The position numbers and the translations under genes were made by a program. This document shows, piece after piece, positions 45,406-57,400 of a stretch of 64,000 nucleotides of DNA; the first letter of the stretch is position 1, and every line of letters begins with the position of its first letter. The notes beneath the pieces are model-generated. The model was not told the DNA's origin. It made no database searches and worked only from the letters and a program-made list of their open reading frames with translations. This DNA is from Timema cristinae (lineage: Eukaryota; Arthropoda; Insecta; Phasmatodea; Timematidae): positions 126,176,132 through 126,240,131 of the forward strand of contig JBCFYV010000012.1 in the NCBI GenBank assembly GCA_039000515.1, in the 5' to 3' direction.

Positions 45406-48400
45406 TTACTTCTTGAAGAACTGGGGGAACTCATTGGAGATGTTTCTAACAAGTTGTTGGTCGCTAACACTCTTCTCAGACTCCTCGCAGAATATCAGGG
45501 TGAAACACTTGCAGATGTCGTCTCTGCGGTGCTGGTGGTCTCCGTAGGAAGAGTTGCGCATCACAACACGACAGAGCTCCAAGTACTGCTGTCTTCTCTG
45601 AAAGAACAATAACAGACTTCAAACACGCTAATTGCTATATATGCTATATATGTTAGAAGGGACAAGAGAGGAATGGAAACACAAAACGGTGATTACAATG
45701 AACACTTTACACGGATCAAGAGAGAGATTGGGTGGTACTGGATGATGTAACATTCCTCACTCCTAGCACATCAGCGTAACTAGTTCACATGTAGTGAGAT
45801 GCAGTGACAAAGAAACACTTTGTCCAGTGGCAGCAGTGTAGACTGTGAAATGTGTCCTCCTTTTCACCGTAGATTAGGGCGGGGGGCAAAGTGAACTCGA
45901 ATCAAACATATGAAATATTCTCAAAGTCAAATAGAAGTTTGAATAATTTTGTTGAATGTTTTATGCTCGAATAAATATTATATTGTGATTATTTATAAAA
46001 CTTTATAGATTAAAATCACTTGGGAAAATGTTTTATTGTACGCATGTTAGTAATATTCCATTTTATTCTGATAAATCATGTTACTACCACAACTTATAAT
46101 TCAATTACCTCTGGGTTTTTTCATTTGACTAACATACATAACAGCTCAATAGCAATAATTGGACATAAATTGAGTATTTTAGTTGTATTTTTTATCGACA
46201 AAAGTTTGTAATTGTCGAAGCCAACAGTTTTTTTTCAAGCGAGGTCAAAGTTGATATTGTTTTTGAAGTTTAGCACACCACTAATGTGCAGAAAATGTCC
46301 TTATTTTTCCCTACACCATCGCGGCATTAAGTAAGAGTATTGTTACTATAATTACCGTGTCCCCTGGTGACAAGTCCGTCAATTGGCGCACAATGATGTC
46401 TATGAGCACCTTGGTGTCGTTGGTATAAAAGAGAGTTGACGTTCTTTCATTGGTAAAAATGTCCACAAACAGCTTCAAAACCGAGTGTGGTGGAACTGGC
46501 TGGTGGTCAAAGATACGAACCGGGTCCTCTGGACACAAGGGACTATCAATAAGCCGATGTTACAAGTAATACAGGGTCCATTACTAAAGATATCCTATCA
46601 CAATATCGAGAAGATTGGCACAAACACATGAATGGTAAAAATTGGCCTACAAAACTTTAAGGAGGTTTTTAAACGTTAATACTTTCTCACGTATAGGTGA
46701 ATCCAGAAAGACGTTTCAAAATGAATAGCCCCGCGAGGTTCAACTTCAAAAAAGTTTACAGTCGGGCAGTGAGAATATAATAAATAAATGACATATGAAA
46801 AATGGCTGCAAACGGCTCTATTCGACTAAACATTGAAAAGAGGATGTAAGGGCAAGTCCTAACCACTTACGAGAAACTGTGGGCCTCAAAGCTCACAACA
46901 AAACACATAGTTAAGTAATTGTTGAGGTAGATCAGTCCCCTTATTCAGCAGCCAGTCTGTGTTTTACTCTCCTCTGCTGAACAAGGGACTGTTGTATACC
47001 AAACATTACTTAACTATGTGTTTTGTTGTGAGCTTTGGAGGCCCACAGTTTCTGGTAAGTGGTTAGGACTTGCCCTTATATCCTCTTTTCAATGTTTAGT
47101 TGAATATAGCGTTTGCAGCCATTTTTTCCCTGCTTACATAGAGCAGGAAAGCTTAATTGTATCATTTTATGTAAGCACAAAGTTTGAATCAAATTAGGTA
47201 ATAAGAAGAATATTTTAGGTGTATAAATCATGGATTTTTAAAGCCTTGAAGATTAATATCTCAGAGTGACTATTTTATGGCATAACATAGAAGCATAACA
47301 AGAAAATGCTATAAAGTACCTTCTCTATTGAGCAAGAGCAATATTTTCTCGGTGAATGTCTTGGCCACAGATATCTGCGCCAACGCTTTGACCACCGTGT
47401 TCTCGGCTGTGTTGGTGAACTGCAGGTTGTAGCTGATAACCAGGTTCAGGACCAGGTCTGAGATTTGCTCCTCCACATCTGTGTCGGGGGGATTCTCTAC
47501 AAGCTCCAGAAGAAATGAGACAAAGTCGATACCGAGGTGGTCTGAAGAGGAAATATTGGCAACATTAGACCTGGTGGATTTTTATACTGCATTGGGACCC
47601 TACCGAACAAATAGGGTCACAGACAAATTTAAACTAAGTCAGGACAACACCAATATTTTATTCATTGGTATCTAATTGGGTGCATCAAGATTATTTTTTT
47701 CACCTTAAAACAAGCTTGAACAGAATATATTAAATATTCTCTAAGGTAAATATAAATTTGACTATTTTTTGTTGATTGTTTTATGTTTGAAAAAATATAT
47801 TGTGCTTATATTTATGCATTTTTCTAAAGTGTTTGAAATATTTTTCTCTCTGGTATTCTCTCCTAGTTTCAAGAGGAAGTGAATATTGTATTCTCTTTGG
47901 GATATTTCTCTGGATCTCTCTAGTTTCAAGAGGAAGTGATATTTCTCTGGTATCTCTCCTAGTTTCAAGAGGAAGTGATGGTGGTAAGTGACAAGCAGAC
48001 TGGCATTGTGCTCAAGTGGGTTGCTATAAACAGTGTTGCAACATCTCGGAGGCAGGCTGACACGCAAGTACTCCTTATAACGGTTCACGGTCGCAAGTTT
48101 AGTACCAACCTGAATGGGTGATGGGCATGGGCTCCCCATGGAGAAGATCATTGTTAAGAGAAGAGTGGTATATGTGAGACAAGTCACATTGCGACAGTTA
48201 CTGCGCATATCTCTGCAACATACGGAAACAGTCACATGTAATGAAGGGGGATATGCAACTAAACAATTAATATTGTATTTTATTGTGAGTAAACCTCTTT
48301 AACTTATTAACAGGAGTAGGACAAACACTTTAGGTTTTATAAGACTTAACACAATATTATTATTATTAGCACCGCGTCTTTCTACCCGTTCGGGTTATAC

Positions 48401-51400
48401 GCTCCTTAACACAATAAACCAAGAAATTAGGGGGTTTAAACCTTCAAAACTTTGACTTAGCTTTGTAAAAAATATCAGCTTCAACTTTGCTTTGAAACAA
48501 ATTCTGGCTTTGAAGCTTCGTCAGTCAAAATATCGACAGCTAAAATACTTACTTTATGTTCGATAATAGCCATTCCGAGCTGTTTCTTGGAATATAAATT
48601 AATATTTATATGGAAAAAAAATCTGAAATGTTTGAAATTTAATCTTATAATAGTAACTTGATTTGTCAGATTAACACAAAATATTAAAAACAATTGTACA
48701 ATAAAACATTTTCCAATTAATTTTAATGCACGAGGTAATATAATAACTACAATATAATATTTTTGCAAGCATAAGACTAAAAAAAATATTCAAATTTTGA
48801 CTCAGCTCTGAAAATATTCCATAAATTCAATTTGAGTTTGCTTCGAATTGAAACAGTGGACTTGGCACACCCCTCCTTGTCTGTTGGTACCTTGCAAGCT
48901 CCATGGGGAGTACGGAGTTGAGCAACAGCCTCACGACCACAACGTCCAGACTGCACATAGCACCGAACGTCTGCAGCAACACTTGTCTGATGCTCCACCG
49001 CGTCTCCATTTGGTAGTACTGAGTGAGTGACACCACATCGTGGTACTTGTCACGAGACATCACGTGCCGTGACACCGAGGCATCAGAGTTTGTCTGTGGG
49101 TTATAAGCAATATTACACTCTCTAGTGAATGTTGACAAACCATGTTATCAACGCTAGTACGAGGTAACGTTCATCACAAGACTAGACAGGTCAAGGTAAG
49201 GATGAGTCCTTACAATCATCTTAATAAGGATGATTGTAAGCAGTGGCGTGCGGTGACTTTTCTCAAAGAGGACTAGGTTTGAAGACACCTTTCATTATGG
49301 GGTTAAAGAGGAATACTCTCCATATAATGTACAATATGTTAACTTAGCAAATACACTTTTACAGGTCACAGGGTAGGCAATTTATCTCCCTCCAACCGAT
49401 TCACAATATTTAGACATGGAATAGACCAACAAATACATAAATAAATAAAACCAAAAGATGGAAAAAAATAAACACATAAATAATTAAACAATTAAATAAA
49501 AAATTAATAGTTGAATATTACCTTTATTGGTATATTAGTGCAATCCTTCTGTCACCTTTCTGAATGAATTTGTCGATAACAGCGTCGTAGAATGATTTTT
49601 GACTCTGCAGTTCATCTAGCAAGCCTTTTTCGACTGACAACAGAGAAAGTGTGGATAGCCTATTCTCACACTGGGTGTTGTGCACAGTCATCTTAATACG
49701 TTTCAAACAAGAGAAGGTGCGCTCAACAGTGGATGTGCTTTCTGGTATTGTTGATATCAAACAACACAATTTATATGTTTCTTGGAACGCTTCTTTTGCT
49801 AAGTCTGTTTCTTCCAGGAACTTCATAATTTCAGTCACAGTCTTATCTGAAAAGTCTGATAGTCTGTAAACTGACACTAATTCACTCCGAAAATTGCCAA
49901 AATTGAAAAAACTACCATAGCTTGACTTAAGTGACAAAAATAAACTTTCAGGAAATTGATATTTGAAGCTTTGAAATTTTTTGAATCTAGCAGCTCAATA
50001 AATTGCAGCTCATTAAGATCTTGAAACCTTAGCTCCATTTGCCCAACCATGGTGTCAATAATTTCATTATAAAGACACACATATCTATTTCTTGGATTCA
50101 ATGAGCCATCTTCTCTACGTCTCTTCTTAGGAGCTTCCACGTCATCATCTTCTAATTTTCTATACGTCTCTTCAAAGTCGTTTCTAGCATCTTTGAGGTG
50201 AGAAATCGTCTCTTTTACTTTATCGATGCAGTATTTCACATCAAAAATTTTGGTTTGAAGAATTTTGAATAATGTGTCGGTGAGAGAAAAAATGTTGCTG
50301 AAAACCTTCAGTAGAAAGGCAAAATCGTAATCTCTCAATGATGACGCATACCCTTTAGCAGTGACGAAAGCATCAGTATCCCAACTATCTGGATTCTCAG
50401 TGAAATTCTCAAAAAACTGTATAAGCTCTGTTTTATTTTCATTCGCCGTGTTCACAATTCTGGAATTATAATTCCACCTTGTACTGACAACTGTTGGAAA
50501 CCGCTTCTTTACCTCAGATTGATTAAGAGCGTTAATGCGTTTCGATGAATGTGAAAAGAAATTTGGAATGCCATTCAATGTCTTAAAAAATATCTTGCAT
50601 TCTGTTATATGATTCACAAACTGAGAAAGAACTAGATTGAGTTTATGAGCATAGCAGTGGATGAAGAGTGCACTGGGCACCTCTTTTTCACAAGCGTTTG
50701 TACACCATTAAAATGTCCAGAAAATGTAGCGGCTCCATCATACGCTTGTGCTACAAGTTTTTGCTCACAATTGAAACTCGAAAGGATTCGAAAAACATGC
50801 TCACTTAAAATAATTGCAGTGCGATCACTGCTGACATCTAAAAAACCAATAAATATTTCATATATTTGGCCATCTTTCACATATCGAAGGACTGTCGAAA
50901 GTTGAGAGAGCTTTGCAATGTCCGTAGTTTCATCCAACATTATTGCTAGAAAAAATGCATCATTTATTTCCGACTTAATCTTATCCAAAATTACATCACC
51001 AGCACATTCAATTATGTCGTTTTGAATTTTGTTGGAGGTTCCTTTAAACGCTCCCCTGCTCTGGAGATGAAAATCCAATTTACTATCGTATTTAGAAAGT
51101 AACTGCATTAGTTCAATGTAGTTTCCCTGGTTAAGGGAATCTTCCCGTTCGTCGTGACCTCTGAATGGCAGCTCTTGCTTAGCCAAAAAACAGCACACAT
51201 CAATTAATCGTTTCATTAGTTCCCGGTTTGAATCAACCTCTGCATTATGTTTTAAAACATCTAACCTTTTTTGCTCATTCAGTTGAAAATCTATTCTGGT
51301 TTTCCTGAAAGTTTTTAATTTAGTTATTGCAGACAGTTGTGAGTGAGTCTTTTCACGGCGCATCTTGGCTTTGTGAAAATTGCTGATATCACAAGGGTCG

Positions 51401-54400
51401 TTATTATTCCACACTCCCTGATTTGTTTCGAACAACACACAAGGCCAACAATACAGCCTGTTTCTTGATTTGCATGTAGTTTTTATTATTATTATTATTA
51501 GCACCGCGTCTTACTACCCATTCGGGTTATACGCACTTACGCTAATGTGTAATGGTAGGGTGATTATGAGATGAAATGAAGGACCTACAGTTTAACGTGG
51601 AATCCGAACCACGGTGGAGGCCTGGCATTCTACACATTCACAAGATGTCTTGTCAGAGGTGAAGGAAGGGTTTGGTAATCAGATAAATCTGTGCCGGGAC
51701 CGAGGATTGAACCCCGGCCGCCAGCACAGAAGTCTGACACCTTACCCCTAGACCACCAGGTCACCGACTTGCATGTAGTTAACCATTTTGAAGAAGTATA
51801 ATATTCTGTTTTGAAATGATGCGTATAGTCTTTCATTTTTGTTTTAGCAGAAATGTCTGGAGTTGGCCTACCTTTCATTATTACTTGCTGCTTTTCTTCA
51901 AAAGTGAGGGCTCCAAACGAAACTGCGAATAATCGGTCGAGAGCACAGCATTGAGAAAGGTGGTCGGCACTGCTACATCCCACTGAACTACCTTCACTAA
52001 CCCTGCTACTTGTCTCTGAACTACCTTCACTAACCCTGCTACTTGTCTCTGAACTACCTTCACTAACCATGCTACTTGTCTCAGAACTACCTTCACTAAC
52101 CCTGCTACTTGTCTCTGAACTACCTTCACTAACCCTGCTACTTGTCTCTGAACTACCTTCACTAACCATGCTACTTGTCTCAGAACTACCTTCACTAACC
52201 CTGCTACATCCACTGAACTACCTTCACTAACCCTGCTACTTGTCTCTGAACTACCTTCACTAACCCTGCTACTTGTCTCTGAACTACCTTCACTAACCAT
52301 GCTACTTGTCACTGAACTACCTTCACTAACCATGCTACTTGTCTCAGAACTACCTTCACTAACCCTGCTACTTGTCTCAGGTCCCTTCCCCAAGCTTTGT
52401 TGTGAGGGAACAGTTTCCAAATCCGAGTCCCTTCCATAGTTCACACTTTCAAACACTTTCAAACTAAGTTGACAATCGAACATTTTAACACTTCACAAGA
52501 TCTCTTTCATTAACGGGAACAATTACATAAGCTTAACAACATAACACTACCACTTATAAGAAGCAAACCAAAATTACATTTACTGTGACAGAACGCCAAG
52601 CGTTAGCATATATCTTATTATAGAGACGGACTAGGCTGGCTTCAACTAGTCCTCTCCCCGGTAAGAGCCGATAAGACTCGAGCGCTTCCGATGTTAGTTG
52701 GGAGAGGGGAAGGGGTCCGCGCAAGCAGCGGGAATATCATTGAGTATTGTGACAGCGCTTCTGATGTTAGTGTGTTGTCATTGTAGAGAGGGAAGGTGGT
52801 GTGGGGGCAGCGCACTAATAGCTAGAATATCATTGAGTATTGTGACGCAAATTGAGACTCAGATAGATTTTATTTTATGCTTTTATTTCCCGTTAAAATT
52901 TAACTCAAAATAAATAAAGTAAAAATGTGTGGGGACTAGCCTAGTCCTACCAGTCCATTTACTGATTGTAAGGATGTGTGCAAAGCTTCAAAATGACAAA
53001 CCCAGAGTTTAAAATAAAATCTATTTCGACATCTTGGAAGAAGAAAACTTGTATATCTTGTCAACATATTTGAAATACCTCATTAGGGTGCCCAAAGTCC
53101 ACTTTTTCATTTCGAGGTGAACTCAAATAAAATATATGAAATATAATCAAGGACGAATTAAAGTTCAACTATTTTATGTTAATTGTTTTATGCTTGAATA
53201 GGTGCTTTTTATAATAAAACTATGAATGAACGGCAATGAGTTTTTTATTTCGGGACGGGAATGAGATGGGAAACGAGTCAAAATATCGGGATTCGAGACG
53301 GGAACAAGAAATTTTAAAATTACTCTTTAGAATAATCTTAGATTTAAAGTAAATGGATTTCTAAACTAGTATGATAAGACTTGTTAAAGTTATATTATTA
53401 AAACCAGCTTTGATGACTGCATGGTCTAAGACATGGACTAGACTGCCGATGACAGGGATGTTTAGTTTGATCTTGGCCGGGTGTACTAAGTGTGGTCATT
53501 CCTAAATAGTTTCCCACTCTGGCCACGCAAATGCAGGCACACTTCTAAATTCAATCGTCCTCATTCCTAACCCACTAGAGTAATAAGTACACAGGTGTGA
53601 AACCATAACGAATAATAAGACGCAGTGCTAAACATAAAAACAATAAAAAATAACATAGTAAAATAAATAGAAGTGTGCGAATAGTATTTTTTATCAAATC
53701 AAAAAACCAAATTTGAATTAATATCAAATAGTACAATTGATAAAATGGTTAATTTTATTATATTTTTGGTGTAAATTATTTTTATTAGCTAATTTCGTTT
53801 GAAAATGGTGTTTTATATTTAATTATTTGCATAGTGCAAAAAAAAACCTAGAAAATATAATGTTTGGTACCGCTTCAATATGCTCTGAATATGAAACTGC
53901 AAAATATTATCTAGGTTTGAAACCTCTTAAAAGTTACTTTTTTTTAACTTTTCGGGAAGGGGTTAATCCCGCCCGACCTCTGGGAATAGATTCCCAGAGG
54001 GTTTGGGATCCCGTAAAACCATTTTAAAATTATTTATTCTATTAATTGTTTGTAATATCTCATTATAATCAGATAAATCAAGTTATAGTCACAACTTTAA
54101 ATTCAATTATTTGAGAGTTTTTCATATTAATATCAATTTGTAACATATAAAACAGTTCAGAATGGCAAGAATTGAAGATGAATTTCCTATTTTAGATGTA
54201 ATATTTTTATTGGCAAAGTTTTGTAATTGTTGAATTCAGAATTTTATTCAAAGTGAAGGGGAAGCTTGTATTTTTTCCAAAGTCAAGTTGAAGTTTCGAA
54301 GATTTACGCACACGTATATCTAACTATAAAATATGACGTATTTCAACATATAATCAGTTTTACAACAGCTACCCAACAGTATTTTAACTACAAATTAAAG

Positions 54401-57400
54401 GTAAAAAGAATCATATCAATAATTTGGCTTTTTACAGATCATTCAAAATTCAGGATTTGTAGGCAAAATAAATATTCGAGTCTTCATTTTTGCACAGGAC
54501 TTCTGAATCCAAGTATGAATCTTCATAAATATGTTAAACATGAGGGTTAATTTCCCTCGTTGATATGATTCTTATATTCCAGTTCTGACTTTGTTCATGT
54601 TAATTCTCTAGTTTATAAAAAAAAACACAGAAATTGTAGCTAATTGATAACATTGTTTGTAATAATGTGAATTAACATTTAGTTAAGTGATAGATTAACT
54701 GTCTGGAGTTTGGTTGTAACGTAGTTACAATCTGCTGAAGTACTTGCAAGCATCATATCATCTTTAAACCAATTAAGATTTGAAATTTGAATTAAGAAAA
54801 TAAAACCGATCAATCTCTAATGTTTTCGACTCTCCAAGACATCAAGAATAAGAAAGGCTAATCCCTAGTCCTGACGAGACACTCACGAGTATCGAGGTGA
54901 GTTCCCGGATGTAGTCCAGGATAGTCGACTCATCCTCATGCAACATCCAGCTCCTCTGTTGAGAGTCCTCCTTGCAAGAGTTCATCTCGGCAAAGATGAC
55001 CCTGAGGCGTCGAGCATCGTACGTCTCCTCTATGATGGACTCTGGGACAGGGAGTGGGCCTTGAGGTGGGACAGATTGTGTCCAGGTGGGGGGTCGCCAG
55101 GGGAGGGAGAATATCACGCAGGCTCGAGGCCACAACGGATAGGCAACTCGAGACAGCTTGTGACTCAACTGGGTGCTGTCGCGCACCTCGTGTAGCAACA
55201 GACAGAACAACTCTATTTATCAATAATTTACACATGGGACATATTATGAACATCAACCCTTTTAGTTCCACGAGCAGATTCCATCTTGTACCACTAAAAG
55301 TGTCACATATCAATCCCATCAGCTTTCCAGATTTGCGTTAGTTCTGGCACTATCCGATAGATAGATTAGGAGCGTATAATTCACCGGAACGAGTACATCC
55401 CTCTCTTTTAGAATAATATACACAGATAAAAATGGTAGGACCATCTAAAAAATGTCTTCATAAATTACCGGTTGGTGATTTTTCCTGTACAACCTTGCAA
55501 AAATAATGAAATGGGCCTGTCATGCTTTGCAAAAAAAATCAGGTATAATCACGGCACTAAAAGGGTTAATGTTTTACAGTTGATTTTTTTCTAAACTAAA
55601 CTAGGAATTTTTATTTAATTAGTTGTTTTTCGAGAGATTATTTACCACAAATTAATGTTTCTTTCATTATTTTGGTAAAGTTTTCTTTTTGTTTCTTTGA
55701 CAAAATATGATGAGCATACTTATATAAAATTTTAGATTCAATTTTTAAGTATATTTTATCATAGTTTAAAAATAAACTAATACTTTATTTAGAATTTAGA
55801 AAGTACTAAGATTGTACTCATATGTACGACTTACACTAATATGTTAAGGATGAGGAGGGGAATTTAGATAAAGTGGACCAGCATTTGTGTGGACTGAGTA
55901 GAAAACCACCACCCTAGTCCACCTCACGGAGATTAGAGCCCCATTGAGAGTCCAGCCTACTGCGGGAGTTCTGCCTCAGACCATGAATCAAAGTATCGCA
56001 AGGATTCGATGGAACTATCAGATACCTGCTCCACCAGCCGGTAGACTGTTTCTGGACCAACATCGATACAGGTTGAAACTGTAATCTTGCCTCGGATAGA
56101 ACTATTGGGTGAACCAGGCAAGGACCCTCTAGGGGTGCTGACAGTGGATCGGAGAGGCTCGCTGGGGTGCAGACAATGACCGGTGTCGGAGAGGGAAGGC
56201 TTGGAGGGATAAGACGTGACAAGAGGCTGCTCCTGAAACCAACACAAACTTTTAATTTAGTTAATGTGAACTTTCTAAACTTACAGATTATATCAGCACA
56301 CAACTTGAAACTAACTTAAGCCTAGAGCTGACACAACATCCAGTCCTCCGGCCGTTATTTCATCACGTGAAAGGGGAAATCCACGTTTCACCAATGACAA
56401 CTGTTTAGGTCATGCTGAGAATAAAACCTGGGCCCTCGCAGACAGGCTACCACTGAGCCAAGGTGTCGCACTTTTTATTATGACAGCTAGTTCTAGTTTT
56501 GATTAATATTAATAATACGTCTTTTGGTTTCCTCTTAGGAAGTTGCGTTGCACGTTTCCTCCCTGATGAGTTCCGATAGAATGAACCTAGGTCGGGGATC
56601 GGGTAGTAACTATAGATGCTCTTCAAGATACAGCGAGTACCTTCCTGTCCAGTGACAGCAGTGTAAAGTGTGTTCATTATAAAAGCCATAAATTGTGTTT
56701 AACAACGACAGACGATGACGATCATAATAATAATAACAACCGCAATCTTTCCATTTTATTTGTGATAGTCAAAAAAAGTGAATTCTATATTTTTGTTTTA
56801 CCGCATCTTACTACTTGTTCTGGTATTCACTTAGGTACTAATTACGCTAATGGTGTTAAGGGATTAACAAAGTTATATTCAGAGTAAGTGTACCTGCATT
56901 TGCATGTAAGGAGAGTAGAAAACTACCCTGAGTACACTCGACCTAGCTTCTAACCTCAATCTCCTTGTCATTGACAGTCTAGTCTACTGCAACACACAAT
57001 GCTGCCCGTCTGTAACTCGGTCCTAATCAGGCTAAACTAGTTATCTCTGGTTATCACGAGGCTCAGTGGGGATATATCGGGATCATCTGTCTAACGAGGG
57101 GAGCTTACTTTCATACATATCATGTGGATATCTACAGTTTTAGTAATAGGTATCTCGACAACTCTTTGACATACAAAATGACTTGTCGTTGTAGAGTTAT
57201 AGTATTGTTGGTACAAAAACTTCTAATTGAAACATATTTTTATAAAACCAATAGTTTCTGAGCTATAAGCAAACAAGTTATACTTTTATAATGGACGAAT
57301 AGGAAATTGAGTGGTTGATTGTTGGATGTTCTTTGGTGAACAAAGATTATTTTACAAGTTTTAAACCAATGTTTCCATTTTTAGTTTAAAGAACGAGAAA

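Larger units (their letters stand above)
49524..52483 (-). pseudogene. hAT transposase, ZMYM1-like, broken by a SINE and frame shifts
   Basis: Order on the minus strand: start at 52483; an Ser/Glu-rich 11-residue repeat region; [16 protein letters not shown] and a TTF-type zinc-finger segment (SSKWLTTCK ... [10 protein letters not shown]); a DUF4371-like part ([23 protein letters not shown]); the RNase-H-like core ([29 protein letters not shown]); and a hAT dimerisation domain ([25 protein letters not shown]). Damage: one frame change inside the repeat near 52205-52215; a SINE at 51484-51768 inside the zinc finger; and single-base losses in A-runs near 50690 and 49985. It cannot make functional transposase as it stands. 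Confidence 0.93.
49241..52964 (-). mobile_element. Complete hAT transposon (ZMYM1/TTF-finger type) with perfect 8-bp target duplication
   Basis: The element begins CAGTGGCGTGCGGTGAC and ends CAGTCCATTTACTG. A perfect 8-bp duplication ATTGTAAG flanks it (49233-49240, 52965-52972). GGACTAGG motifs lie near both ends. It carries one transposase gene on the minus strand and sits in the NCKIPSD intron between exons 4 and 5, in the gene's own orientation. The perfect target duplication points to a fairly recent insertion. Confidence 0.95.

Noticed and set aside
54936..55341. Plus- and minus-strand open frames of 85-127 codons over NCKIPSD exon 4
   Set aside because: They are shadows of the conserved exon, apart from the minus frame that seems to hold the displaced middle of the exon, reported as a finding.
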